Origin: Nitrososphaerales archaeon TH5894
GTDB lineage: Archaea > Thermoproteota > Nitrososphaeria > Nitrososphaerales > Nitrososphaeraceae
Assembly: GCA_014523485.1 (NCBI GenBank)
Contig: JAATVK010000071.1
Coordinates: 1 to 8,392, forward strand
Direction of reading: 5' to 3'
Length of the DNA: 8,392 bases
Below are positions 1-5,482 of the stretch, in pieces. The position numbers were made by a program, and so were the translations under genes. The notes beneath the pieces were generated by a model. That model worked only from the letters and a program-made list of their open reading frames with translations. It was not told the origin of the DNA and searched no databases. Each line of letters starts with the position of its first letter. Within the stretch, counting starts at the first letter, position 1.

Positions 1-219
1 AAAAGTCAAAAACATAAATCTTCTGTATTAATAGAAGATATCAATGATACAACTATACTAAAAGGAATGAAGGCAATTACTGTGCAATCTATATCAAAAG
101 TATTAGGTGTAAAAATATCAATCGCAAATAATTATATCAGAAATTTAGAATCAAAAGGAATTGTCAAATTCATTGGAGGATATAGTGGACATAAAGTTTA
201 TTCTTTAAATACTACTTAA
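1..219 (+). CDS. rps25e: Small ribosomal subunit protein eS25 (S25e), 5' end missing
   Basis: The frame is open from base 1 to the TAA at 217-219, giving 72 residues whose start lies outside the window. The fragment is Lys/Ser-rich at first, then has the winged-helix core of S25e: a Lys-Ala-Ile-Thr-Val segment (in the place of the family's K-x-I-T-P-S), a helix around SKVLGVKISIANNYIRNLE, then E-S-K-G-I-V-K and a C-terminal strand with a tyrosine (KVYSLN). This matches the pattern of archaeal and eukaryotic S25e, a 30S/40S head protein near the tRNA exit site. S25e is found in crenarchaea, thaumarchaea and eukaryotes, so it helps place the organism. The stop is only 21 bases from the 3' end of the convergent cyclophilin-like gene. 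Identification rests on pattern recognition; another small winged-helix protein is the main alternative. Confidence 0.8.
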   Translation, partial: KSQKHKSSVLIEDINDTTILKGMKAITVQSISKVLGVKISIANNYIRNLESKGIVKFIGGYSGHKVYSLNTT

Positions 220-240
220 CAAAACTTTGCATGTTCTGGT

Positions 241-657
241 CTAAGAAGTTTCCTCAATCTCTGTTTGTATAGTTAGTGAATCTCTAGGTCTTAAATTAGT
301 TAGGACTTCAATTGTTGAAGTTATTTTTCCAATTAGGTTCATAGAATAGGAAACAGAGGCATCTTTTAGGAAAAAACACATTGACCCACTTGATGTCATT
401 AAGGTAATATCTCCCTTTGAAAACTTTTTTTTAGGTTTTTCTTGACCTATATCTAATTGTGTCTGGATATAACAGAAAACATCCAAATTATAATGAACTG
501 CTCCATGAAGAGGAAAAGCTCTTAGCAATTGGGATATAGTAAGGGGAGCTAAATGACGTATAAGTTGCCCCCTTAGGACTTGCTTCTTATCTAGTAATAC
601 TTTTATAGCTATTCTAGATACTGAGTAAAAATGATTTTCGTTTGACATTATATCCAC
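241..657 (-). CDS. Cyclophilin-like-fold protein (Cyclophil_like / former DUF369 family)
   Basis: A 138-residue protein whose layout resembles the archaeal/bacterial Cyclophil_like family: an N-terminal strand, a helix with L-A-P-L-T-I-S-Q-L-L-R-A-F-P around residues 36-49, a short H-G-A-V-H-Y segment, a K-G-D-I-T-L-M strand (81-87), a G-S-M-C-F-F strand (91-96), an N-L-I-G-K-I segment (107-112) and a final R-P-R-D-S-L-T-I strand. The family has a cyclophilin-type barrel, but members generally lack proven prolyl-isomerase activity, so the function is unknown. No signal peptide or membrane segment is evident, so it is probably cytosolic. The longest start is GTG at 657; an ATG at 648 would drop three residues. 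A T/A-rich box near 681-690 (minus strand reads AATTTAAGGT) sits about 28 bases from 657 and 37 from 648, slightly favouring the GTG. It is divergent from rpoK. Confidence 0.7.
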   Translation of the reverse strand: MDIMSNENHFYSVSRIAIKVLLDKKQVLRGQLIRHLAPLTISQLLRAFPLHGAVHYNLDVFCYIQTQLDIGQEKPKKKFSKGDITLMTSSGSMCFFLKDASVSYSMNLIGKITSTIEVLTNLRPRDSLTIQTEIEETS

Positions 658-680
658 TTAATAAAGGTTGATGAGCAATT

Positions 681-690
681 ACCTTAAATT
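681..690 (-). promoter_or_regulatory. Probable TATA box of the cyclophilin-like gene
   Basis: The minus strand reads AATTTAAGGT, centred about 28 bases upstream of the GTG start at 657. It lies in the 74-bp gap shared with the divergent rpoK gene. The assignment is by spacing and composition only. Confidence 0.35.
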
Positions 691-701
691 CGTAACGTTT
701 A

Positions 702-715
702 ATTATATTTAAATA
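702..715 (+). promoter_or_regulatory. Probable TATA box of rpoK
   Basis: The sequence ATTATATTTAAATA is centred about 24-27 bases upstream of the TTG at 732, the spacing expected if transcription begins at or next to that codon. An in-frame TAA at 714-716 rules out a longer protein. The spacing therefore supports a leaderless mRNA starting with TTG. The gap is shared with the divergent cyclophilin-like gene. Confidence 0.5.
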
Positions 716-731
716 AGCTTTTGCAGTATTC

Positions 732-1250
732 TTGGTTGAGGAATTAAATAATAAAGATATTGATAAAACCCTAGAGGAATCTAAAGAAGAAATTGAAACA
801 AAAACTACAATTAAAAAATTGTCTAAACAAAAGAAAAAAGAATCACGTTCAAAATCAGAAACAAAAACACCAAAATCTCGTATAAAAAACAAAAAGGTAT
901 TGGCACGACAAGAAGAAACTACACCTCAAGTACCAGTATCTTTACGTAAAGAAGAATTTGTCGAATATGACGAATTTGAGTATACTTTACGAGAAATCAA
1001 TAGCCAAGGCAAAGAAATTTTGATTGGCCCAAAAAGGTTAACAAGATTTGAAAAAGCAAGGATAACAGGCGCTCGTTCTTTACAGATCTCATACGGAGCA
1101 CCTCTTATGATTAACGGGAATGTGATTGGAAGAAGCTCTATTTCACTAGCTATTGAAGAACTAGAAAAAAAAGCGTTACCTATATCTATTAGAAGAACAT
1201 TACCCAATGGAATTTACCAAGATATTCCATTAGAATGGTTGAAAACATAA
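732..1250 (+). CDS. rpoK: DNA-directed RNA polymerase subunit K (Rpo6/RpoK) with long N-terminal extension
   Basis: The last 70 or so residues of this 172-residue protein are the Rpb6/RpoK/omega fold: L-T-R-F-E-K-A-R-I-T-G-A-R-S-L-Q (103-118), Y-G-A-P-L-M-I, then the helix S-S-I-S-L-A-I-E-E-L (135-144) and P-I-S-I-R-R-T-L-P-N-G. The subunit helps assemble and stabilise the archaeal polymerase by clamping the largest subunit. Residues 1 to about 75 are very rich in Lys, Glu, Ser and Thr and look disordered. Many archaeal RpoK proteins are only about 60-100 residues, so the extension is notable; eukaryotic Rpb6 also has a charged N-terminal tail. The start is TTG at 732, the first start codon after an in-frame stop at 714. 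Internal TTG codons could shorten the tail but not the core. A hairpin plus T-tract follows the stop. Confidence 0.93.
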   Translation: MVEELNNKDIDKTLEESKEEIETKTTIKKLSKQKKKESRSKSETKTPKSRIKNKKVLARQEETTPQVPVSLRKEEFVEYDEFEYTLREINSQGKEILIGPKRLTRFEKARITGARSLQISYGAPLMINGNVIGRSSISLAIEELEKKALPISIRRTLPNGIYQDIPLEWLKT

Positions 1251-1251
1251 T

Positions 1252-1281
1252 ACATATTTACAATATGTTTTTATAGTTTTT
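1252..1281 (+). terminator. Hairpin with T-tracts after rpoK
   Basis: The arms ACATAT (1252-1257) and ATATGT (1263-1268) are perfectly complementary around a five-base loop, and are followed by T-rich runs at 1268-1272 and 1276-1281. The element begins two bases after the rpoK stop. T-tracts are the main termination signal in archaea; the hairpin may be incidental. Its T/A-rich tail may also serve as promoter sequence for scpA, 25-30 bases downstream. Confidence 0.4.
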
Positions 1282-1305
1282 TACGTTAATATTGAACCCT
1301 TAAAA

Positions 1306-1989
1306 ATGATTGAAGAAAGAAATAGTAAATCATCCCTCGCACTACCTCCACTAAATTTACTTTTTAACACGTCTTTATTAGGTAAACGTAATGTATGGGA
1401 AATAAATATTTCAAGATTATTAGAGTTACTACTTAACATTATCAATTCTAGTGGAAAAAAAGATCTTCGAATTTGTGGAATCGCTGCCTGGTCTTCTACC
1501 CTTATCTATCGATTGAAGGTAGAAAGCATTTTTCAGCTAGAGAAACTTTCAATGGAAAAAAAAATTTATGATGGTTCAAATGAAAAGGAAATACCTCATC
1601 TTAAATTGATAGATTTTCCTTTCAGATTATCATCAACTTATCCAGTATCTTTGGAAGATTTGCTTACTGTACTAGAAAATATTATTTCTTCCTTAAATAA
1701 TCCCAGCATGAAAAATAGAAACCTTGTAGAATTAGAACCAGTAGAGATTTTTGATCTTGATCATTATTTAATTAAATTTGAAAAAATTTTGGAAGAAAAA
1801 GAAGAATTTATAATGCATTCATTAAGATTAACCGATAGTATTCTATTTAGTAAATTGATTGAGAATTGTGATAGGTTAGAAGTAGCCAGAATTTTTATAG
1901 CTTTACTACATCTTGCGATGAAAGGAAAGATAGACTTAGTAGAGTTGGATAAATCCTTCGATATAGAAATAAGAAGATTAAGAGTATAA
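1306..1989 (+). CDS. scpA: Segregation and condensation protein A (kleisin, ScpA)
   Basis: A 227-residue kleisin. ScpA bridges the two heads of an SMC dimer and recruits ScpB, forming the ring that organises and segregates the chromosome. The N-terminal region (about 30-80, from N-V-W-E-I-N-I-S-R-L-L-E through A-A-W-S-S-T-L-I-Y-R-L-K) fits the SMC-neck-binding helical domain. The middle (about 85-165) is a variable linker with acidic stretches that binds ScpB. The C-terminus (about 170-227) is the winged helix that caps the SMC head, with the family pattern R-L-E-V-A-R-I-F-I-A-L-L-H-L-A (190-204) and a final I-E-I-R-R-L. Length is typical. ATG at 1306 lies 55 bases after rpoK, and scpB follows 34 bases after the stop, a pairing that supports both calls. 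No smc gene is in this window. Confidence 0.9.
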   Translation: MIEERNSKSSLALPPLNLLFNTSLLGKRNVWEINISRLLELLLNIINSSGKKDLRICGIAAWSSTLIYRLKVESIFQLEKLSMEKKIYDGSNEKEIPHLKLIDFPFRLSSTYPVSLEDLLTVLENIISSLNNPSMKNRNLVELEPVEIFDLDHYLIKFEKILEEKEEFIMHSLRLTDSILFSKLIENCDRLEVARIFIALLHLAMKGKIDLVELDKSFDIEIRRLRV

Positions 1990-2023
1990 TTTAATATTAA
2001 TAAATTTTATTTATAAAAGTATC

Positions 2024-2545
2024 TTGATTTTGAAAGAGAGTCTTCCAGAAAAAGAAATTGTAGCAAGAGTGGAGGCGGCACTATATTCTTCTGGGAGACC
2101 TCTGTCGATTGAAGAATTAGTGAAAGCAACTGGATTGAATTCAAGAGAAAAAATAAAAAAAATACTTTTGGGTTTAACAAAAAAAATTAACGAAGTTTTC
2201 TATGCATTAGAGCTAAAAGAGTTGGAAGATGGAAATTATGTTCTTCAGCTCAAGTCAGAATATGGTTCTCTTATAAGAAAATTTGCTAAACAACCTATAC
2301 TTCAATCATCTGCATTGAAAACTTTGTCTTATGTAGTATATGAACAACCAATTACTTCTAAGAGATTGGTACACATAAGGGGAACTCAAGCATATTCACA
2401 TGTTAAATATTTGGAACAGTTAGGATTTATCGAACATGAATCAGTAGGAAGGTTAAAAGTTTATAAAACAACTAAAAAATTCCAAGATTATTTTGGAATA
2501 TCTGATTTGAATATAATAAAGAATAGTATATCCTTAAAGCCTTAG
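2024..2545 (+). CDS. scpB: Segregation and condensation protein B (ScpB)
   Basis: A 173-residue protein with two tandem winged-helix domains. The first (about 8-87) opens with E-K-E-I-V-A-R-V-E-A-A-L-Y-S-S-G-R-P-L-S-I-E-E-L, the standard ScpB entry motif. The second (about 93-150) has the A-L-K-T-L-S-Y-V-V-Y-E-Q-P-I-T pattern followed by I-R-G-T-Q-A-Y and L-E-Q-L-G-F-I, equivalent to the bacterial A-L-E-T-L-A-I-I-A-Y-x-Q-P-I-T and I-R-G motifs. ScpB dimers bind the ScpA linker in the SMC complex. The start is not ATG: TTG at 2024 and TTG at 2030 are in frame and differ by two residues. An A/T-rich box near 2001-2009 would place transcription start close to 2030, so the shorter form is plausible. 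It directly follows scpA and precedes rps8e by 35 bases. Confidence 0.9.
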   Translation: MILKESLPEKEIVARVEAALYSSGRPLSIEELVKATGLNSREKIKKILLGLTKKINEVFYALELKELEDGNYVLQLKSEYGSLIRKFAKQPILQSSALKTLSYVVYEQPITSKRLVHIRGTQAYSHVKYLEQLGFIEHESVGRLKVYKTTKKFQDYFGISDLNIIKNSISLKP

Positions 2546-2550
2546 AAAAG

Positions 2551-2560
2551 TCTTAATTAG
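2551..2560 (+). promoter_or_regulatory. Possible TATA box of rps8e
   Basis: TCTTAATTAG is centred about 25 bases before the ATG at 2581 and lies just after the scpB stop. The spacing suits a near-leaderless transcript, but any short A/T-rich gap could give such a match. Confidence 0.35.
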
Positions 2561-2580
2561 AGATTTTCTCACTTCTAAGA

Positions 2581-2973
2581 ATGCGAAAATCCATTGAAAA
2601 CCTAGCTGGTAATAAATTTACTGGTGGTCGGCTTAAGCCATCGAGGATGCGGCGAAAATCTGAAATCGATAGGTACCCCAATGAACCAATAGTAGGTAAA
2701 GATAGCATCGTTCCAAGGCGAGTTAGAGGTGGTAATCTTAAATTTGCCATAAAATATAGTGAATTTCTTAATATAAATGATAAGGAAAATAAAAAAACCA
2801 TTAAAACAAAAATCATTAGAGTAATTAAGAATCCTGCTAACAAAGATTATGAAAGGCGTGGAGTTCTAAGTAAAGGTGCTTTTGTCGAAACAGAATTAGG
2901 TATTGCTAAAATAATTTCAAGACCAGGTCAAAGTGGAAATATAAATGCTATATTCACCAAGGAATCTACTTAA
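2581..2973 (+). CDS. rps8e: Small ribosomal subunit protein eS8 (S8e)
   Basis: A 130-residue basic protein with the S8e signatures: T-G-G-R-L (14-18) near the N-terminus, R-R-K-S-E-I (24-29), R-G-G-N-L-K (49-54), the long conserved block N-P-A-N-x-x-Y-E-R-R-G-V-L-S-K-G-A (84-100), T-E-L-G-I-A-K (104-110) and S-R-P-G-Q-x-G-x-I-N-A (113-123). S8e belongs to the archaeal/eukaryotic small subunit and binds 16S/18S rRNA. Length matches the archaeal family (about 125-135). The ATG at 2581 gives an N-terminus of usual length. It lies between scpB and srp19 on the same strand; the short gap before it and a probable terminator after it suggest it may be its own unit or the end of an scpAB-rps8e unit. 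Confidence 0.95.
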   Translation: MRKSIENLAGNKFTGGRLKPSRMRRKSEIDRYPNEPIVGKDSIVPRRVRGGNLKFAIKYSEFLNINDKENKKTIKTKIIRVIKNPANKDYERRGVLSKGAFVETELGIAKIISRPGQSGNINAIFTKEST

Positions 2974-2997
2974 AAGATAGCGGTAATTCTCTATTGT

Positions 2998-3015
2998 ATT
3001 TTCTTTGAAAATTTT
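2998..3015 (+). terminator. Short hairpin and T-run after rps8e
   Basis: ATTTTC (2998-3003) and GAAAAT (3007-3012) form a perfect six-bp stem with a TTT loop, running straight into TTTT at 3012-3015. It sits 24 bases after the rps8e stop and before the srp19 promoter, a sensible place for termination. The stem is A/T-rich and weak. Confidence 0.4.
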
Positions 3016-3039
3016 AGTGTCTATTAGTTTACTACAGAA

Positions 3040-3050
3040 AATTAAAATAA
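3040..3050 (+). promoter_or_regulatory. Probable TATA box of srp19
   Basis: AATTAAAATAA is centred about 27 bases upstream of the TTG at 3073. That spacing points to transcription starting at the TTG itself, consistent with a leaderless mRNA. Confidence 0.45.
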
Positions 3051-3072
3051 TGAAGATATACCATTAAAATTA

Positions 3073-3390
3073 TTGAAAGATTATGATCATATTATAATTT
3101 GGCTAGATTATATTAATAAAAACCTTTCAAAGAAAAAGGGAAGAAGGGTTAAGAGAGATAGTGCCGTATTCGATCCAACATTTTCTGAATTATTTGAGGC
3201 AGCAAAAGATGAAGGATTAGACGTAACTTTGGATCATTCAAATGATCATGCCCGTTTTCCTCGTAGAGCATATGTTCGATCTGGATATATCATGATCTCC
3301 AAAACCTTTAGGAGACAAAAATCCGAAATACTTTCTTCCCTATCATCAAGAATATTAACTCGCAGAATAAAGAATAAAAGAGCACAATAA
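3073..3390 (+). CDS. srp19: Signal recognition particle 19 kDa protein (SRP19)
   Basis: A 105-residue protein with the SRP19 order of motifs: an early strand H-I-I-I-W-L-D-Y-I-N (6-15), the RNA-contacting K-K-K-G-R-R-V (20-26), S-A-V-x-D-P-T-F-S-E-L (30-40), an A-A-K-D-E-G-L helix end, R-F-P-R-R-A-Y (61-67) and a G-Y-I-M-I strand (71-75), then a Lys/Arg-rich tail. SRP19 clamps helices 6 and 8 of the SRP RNA so that SRP54 can bind, and so acts in co-translational membrane targeting. Length is normal for archaea. The start is TTG at 3073; no ATG or GTG lies in frame before the conserved first strand, and the next in-frame ATG falls well inside the domain, so TTG is close to required. SRP54 and the SRP RNA are not in the window. 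Confidence 0.9.
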   Translation: MKDYDHIIIWLDYINKNLSKKKGRRVKRDSAVFDPTFSELFEAAKDEGLDVTLDHSNDHARFPRRAYVRSGYIMISKTFRRQKSEILSSLSSRILTRRIKNKRAQ

Positions 3391-3411
3391 TCAAACCATT
3401 TAATAATAGTA

Positions 3412-3429
3412 TTTTTTTAATTTCTTTTA
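3412..3429 (+). terminator. T-tract terminator after srp19
   Basis: Seven consecutive T residues (3412-3418) followed by AA and another T-rich run lie 22 bases after the srp19 stop. No clear hairpin precedes them. Archaeal polymerases stop at such tracts without a stem. The 100-bp gap to gar1 leaves room for a separate gar1-tfb promoter. Confidence 0.4.
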
Positions 3430-3490
3430 TCAATTTTATTAATATATGTTGACCGAAGGATATGAAAACAAGGAATTTATAGTATAATTC

Positions 3491-3793
3491 TTGACAGAGG
3501 TAGGTGAAATTATTCATAAGGCGAAAAGTGGTCGCCTTATCTTAAAACTTTTTGAGATGACAAAAATTAATACTGGTGATACAATTCTAGACTCGCATGG
3601 AAAAAAAATTGGAAATGTAAATGAACTTATCGGTCCTGTGAATTCGCCATATGCTTCGGTAATATTATTAGATGAGAATTTTGAAGGCAGAGCAGGTGAA
3701 ACAGTCTTTAGGTTTATTTCTAAAAATCCAAATAAAAGGTTTACAAAAGGATTTAAGAAAATCCGTGGCCAGAGACTGAGGCGAAAAAATTAA
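3491..3793 (+). CDS. gar1: H/ACA ribonucleoprotein subunit Gar1
   Basis: A 100-residue Gar1-domain protein. The core has V-G-E-I-I-H-K-A-K-S-G-R-L-I (4-17), a T-G-D-T-I-L-D strand (28-34), K-K-I-G-N-V (38-43) and the hallmark G-P-V-N-S-P-Y-A-S-V (48-57). A strongly basic tail (80-100) probably binds RNA. Gar1 joins Cbf5, Nop10 and L7Ae in the H/ACA particle that converts uridine to pseudouridine in rRNA, and speeds product release. The start is TTG at 3491: an in-frame TAA at 3485-3487 lies just upstream and no other start codon comes before the conserved first strand. The stop overlaps the tfb start by one base (TAATG), so the two are probably cotranscribed and translationally coupled. Gar1-TFB linkage is a known archaeal arrangement. 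Confidence 0.92.
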   Translation: MTEVGEIIHKAKSGRLILKLFEMTKINTGDTILDSHGKKIGNVNELIGPVNSPYASVILLDENFEGRAGETVFRFISKNPNKRFTKGFKKIRGQRLRRKN

Positions 3794-4893
3794 TGATTTA
3801 TTTAGAATATTGTAGCAATTGTCCAGAATGTAATTCTGGTCTAATTCATGATTTTAGCAAAGGAGAATTTCTCTGTCAAAATTGTGGATACGTTGTCTTA
3901 GATGAGGTTAACGATTATGGTCCTGAATCCATATCTAAAGATTTTGAAGAAAAGAGTCGTATTGCAAGAGCAAGTGGGGCATTGAGTTTTTCTCAACACG
4001 ATTATGGTTTAAGAACAGAAATAGGAAGCGGGTTAAAAGATTATGGAGGAAAAGCAATCAATTCTCAAATGGCAGAACATTTAACTAGTTTAAGAAAATG
4101 GCATTCTAGAATACGTGTTTCTTCCTCAAAAGATAGACGACTGTCTAACGTTCTATCAAAAATTTCAGAAACCTGCTCTAATCTCAGTTTACCCAAAATA
4201 TTAATCGAAACTGCGGCAATGATTTATCGAAACTATGAAAAAAATAAAGATGCAAAAGGAAAATCCGTTTCTTGTATATCAGCCGCTACAATATATCTAG
4301 CTTGTAAAAGATGTTCAATTGTTAGATCTTTAGACGAAATTGTTGAGGCCACGGGTATCTCTTCTAACGACAAGTCTACCTTAAAACTAGCTTCAAAATA
4401 CTATAGGATAATGTCTATGGAATTAGGCATATACAATGGTAATTTTGGGGAACAGGACAATAAAAATAATCAGTCACAAAATAATGATAAATCTAATACT
4501 TCTTTTTTCTTGTCCAATTATCAGTTAATCAAAACAAATGATAAAACTTCTATAAATAAACCAAAGAGTATGTTTAATGTTATTTCTCATTCTCTTTCAA
4601 TAGATCACTATATAGCCAAATTAATTAATCTTGCGAAACTGGACACAAGAATAGAAAGACTAGCCATAGATTTAGCACATAAAACAGCAAAAAACTTACT
4701 TGTCGATGGAAAATCTCCCAATGGTATTGCTGCAGCTTATATTTATCTATCATCAGTTCTTCTTGGAATGAATATTTTACAAATCGATGTTTCCGGACTT
4801 GCTGGGGTAACAGAAGTAACTATCAGAAATCGATGTAAAGAAATTCTTTGTAGTTCTAAAATTATTATCACAATTAGACCAACTTTAAAATAA
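3793..4893 (+). CDS. tfb: Transcription initiation factor B (TFB/TFIIB family) with insert between cyclin folds
   Basis: A 366-residue TFB. TFB binds TBP-promoter DNA through its cyclin folds and reaches into the polymerase with its N-terminal ribbon and reader. Cys10, Cys13, Cys28 and Cys31 form the zinc ribbon (C-P-E-C and C-Q-N-C). The reader/linker zone keeps G-P-E at 43-45 but lacks the usual W-R-A-F that follows; the later H-D-Y-G-L-R-T-E-I (69-77) matches the family. Cyclin fold 1 is about 98-213, starting L-R-K-W-H-S-R-I-R-V. An Asn/Gln/Lys/Ser-rich stretch (about 214-262) has no counterpart in ordinary TFBs. Cyclin fold 2 is about 266-360, with G-I-A-A-A-Y-I-Y-L-S and the helix V-T-E-V-T-I-R-N-R. 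Most archaeal TFBs are about 300-320 residues. ATG at 3793 overlaps the gar1 stop; a weak GAGG at 3778-3781 may help reinitiation. Confidence 0.93.
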   Translation: MIYLEYCSNCPECNSGLIHDFSKGEFLCQNCGYVVLDEVNDYGPESISKDFEEKSRIARASGALSFSQHDYGLRTEIGSGLKDYGGKAINSQMAEHLTSLRKWHSRIRVSSSKDRRLSNVLSKISETCSNLSLPKILIETAAMIYRNYEKNKDAKGKSVSCISAATIYLACKRCSIVRSLDEIVEATGISSNDKSTLKLASKYYRIMSMELGIYNGNFGEQDNKNNQSQNNDKSNTSFFLSNYQLIKTNDKTSINKPKSMFNVISHSLSIDHYIAKLINLAKLDTRIERLAIDLAHKTAKNLLVDGKSPNGIAAAYIYLSSVLLGMNILQIDVSGLAGVTEVTIRNRCKEILCSSKIIITIRPTLK

Positions 4894-4907
4894 TACACCT
4901 TATAATT

Positions 4908-4916
4908 TGATATAAC
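4908..4916 (+). promoter_or_regulatory. Probable TATA box of the 101-codon gene
   Basis: TGATATAAC is centred about 25 bases before the ATG at 4937, giving a nearly leaderless transcript. The gap after tfb is only 43 bases, so read-through from tfb is also possible. Confidence 0.4.
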
Positions 4917-4936
4917 CTATTTACTAAATCAATCAT

Positions 4937-5242
4937 ATGTCTGACTTTTTTGAGATAGAAAGATTGGTTGAAGATTTAGCGAAAATTTATTCAACTGCTT
5001 GTGCGACATCATGGTTCAAAGTTAACAATATTTCTAATCCAAGTATTGGTGAATTTAGAAACAAAGTTATTGAATTTATGAAACACTTTGAATATACCCT
5101 CTCTACTTTTCCACAAGGTAAAGAAAGTGAAAAATTTAAAAAATATGCATGTAATTTATTAAACAAAGAAATAGAAAAAGTTCAAAATGGTGAAAATAAA
5201 GAAGTAGAAAAACGCTATAAATATTATGTGGATTACCTATGA
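4937..5242 (+). CDS. Uncharacterised 101-residue protein
   Basis: I do not recognise this protein. It starts at ATG 4937, 43 bases after the tfb stop, with a TATA-like box at the right distance. The sequence looks helical and soluble: an acidic N-terminal helix (F-F-E-I-E-R-L-V-E-D-L-A-K-I-Y, 4-18), a central region with Trp26, and a Lys/Glu-rich C-terminal half (about 75-97) that could form a coiled coil or surface helix. It has two cysteines (22 and 77), too far apart and too few for an obvious metal site. No signal peptide or membrane segment is visible. Its codon use and A/T content resemble its neighbours. The gap that follows it holds several repeats. Confidence 0.65.
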   Translation: MSDFFEIERLVEDLAKIYSTACATSWFKVNNISNPSIGEFRNKVIEFMKHFEYTLSTFPQGKESEKFKKYACNLLNKEIEKVQNGENKEVEKRYKYYVDYL

Positions 5243-5282
5243 TTATATTCTGTTCTAAATTATAGTTTTAAAAAATCTAACT

Positions 5283-5336
5283 CTGTTGTAATCACATTTG
5301 CATTTAACATTCAAATTGGATTAACATTTACAACAG
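5283..5336. repeat. Perfect 9-bp inverted repeat
   Basis: CTGTTGTAA at 5283-5291 is the exact reverse complement of TTACAACAG at 5328-5336. Between them ATTTG (5296-5300) can pair with CAAAT (5312-5316) around an 11-base loop, so the whole could fold as a bulged hairpin. On the minus strand a T-rich run follows it, but no minus-strand gene lies upstream that would need a terminator there. Confidence 0.55.
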
Positions 5337-5431
5337 TTTCAAAATGTAGCTTTTCGAGTGATGTTCACTGTATCTTAAATTTTTTTGATTTTATCAAAGA
5401 GAGCAAAATATAACGGATTCAAATCATTTTT

Positions 5432-5460
5432 AATTTTTCATTACTCGAAATTTTTCATTA
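5432..5460 (+). repeat. Tandem 12-bp direct repeat upstream of the reductase promoter
   Basis: AATTTTTCATTA occurs at 5432-5443 and again at 5449-5460, separated by CTCGA, giving a 17-bp period. The second copy ends 13 bases before the TATA box at 5473. Position just upstream of the core promoter suggests an activator or repressor site, but A/T-rich sequence makes chance repeats more likely. Confidence 0.5.
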
Positions 5461-5472
5461 AAATTGACTTAA

Positions 5473-5482
5473 CTATAAATAT
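5473..5482 (+). promoter_or_regulatory. TATA box of the geranylgeranyl-reductase-family gene
   Basis: CTATAAATAT is the best TATA match in the window. It is centred about 30 bases before the ATG at 5508, implying a 5' leader of only a few bases. Confidence 0.6.

Noticed and set aside
614..892. Open frame on the minus strand spanning the cyclophilin-like gene start and the rpoK 5' end
   Set aside because: It is antisense to the Lys/Glu-rich part of rpoK, crosses the shared promoter gap and overlaps the start of the cyclophilin-like gene. The product is Phe/Ser-rich with no family features; an antisense shadow.
926..1207. Minus-strand open frame inside rpoK
   Set aside because: It lies wholly opposite the conserved RpoK core, which explains its openness.
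2553..2843. Minus-strand open frame with a hydrophobic N-terminus opposite rps8e
   Set aside because: It is the antisense of S8e, whose Lys-rich codons read as Phe/Leu on the other strand, creating a false membrane-like segment.
3308..3517. Minus-strand hydrophobic open frame across the srp19-gar1 gap
   Set aside because: It overlaps the ends of two well-supported plus-strand genes, and its hydrophobicity follows from reading A-rich codons in reverse.
5357..5372. Possible C/D-box guide RNA (GTGATG followed by other box-like bases)
   Set aside because: Box C is imperfect, and no correctly spaced C' and D/D' boxes or closing stem are visible.
5413..5430. GGATTCAAATCA resembling a tRNA T-loop
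   Set aside because: The flanking stem does not pair properly and no anticodon or D arm is found at the expected distances.
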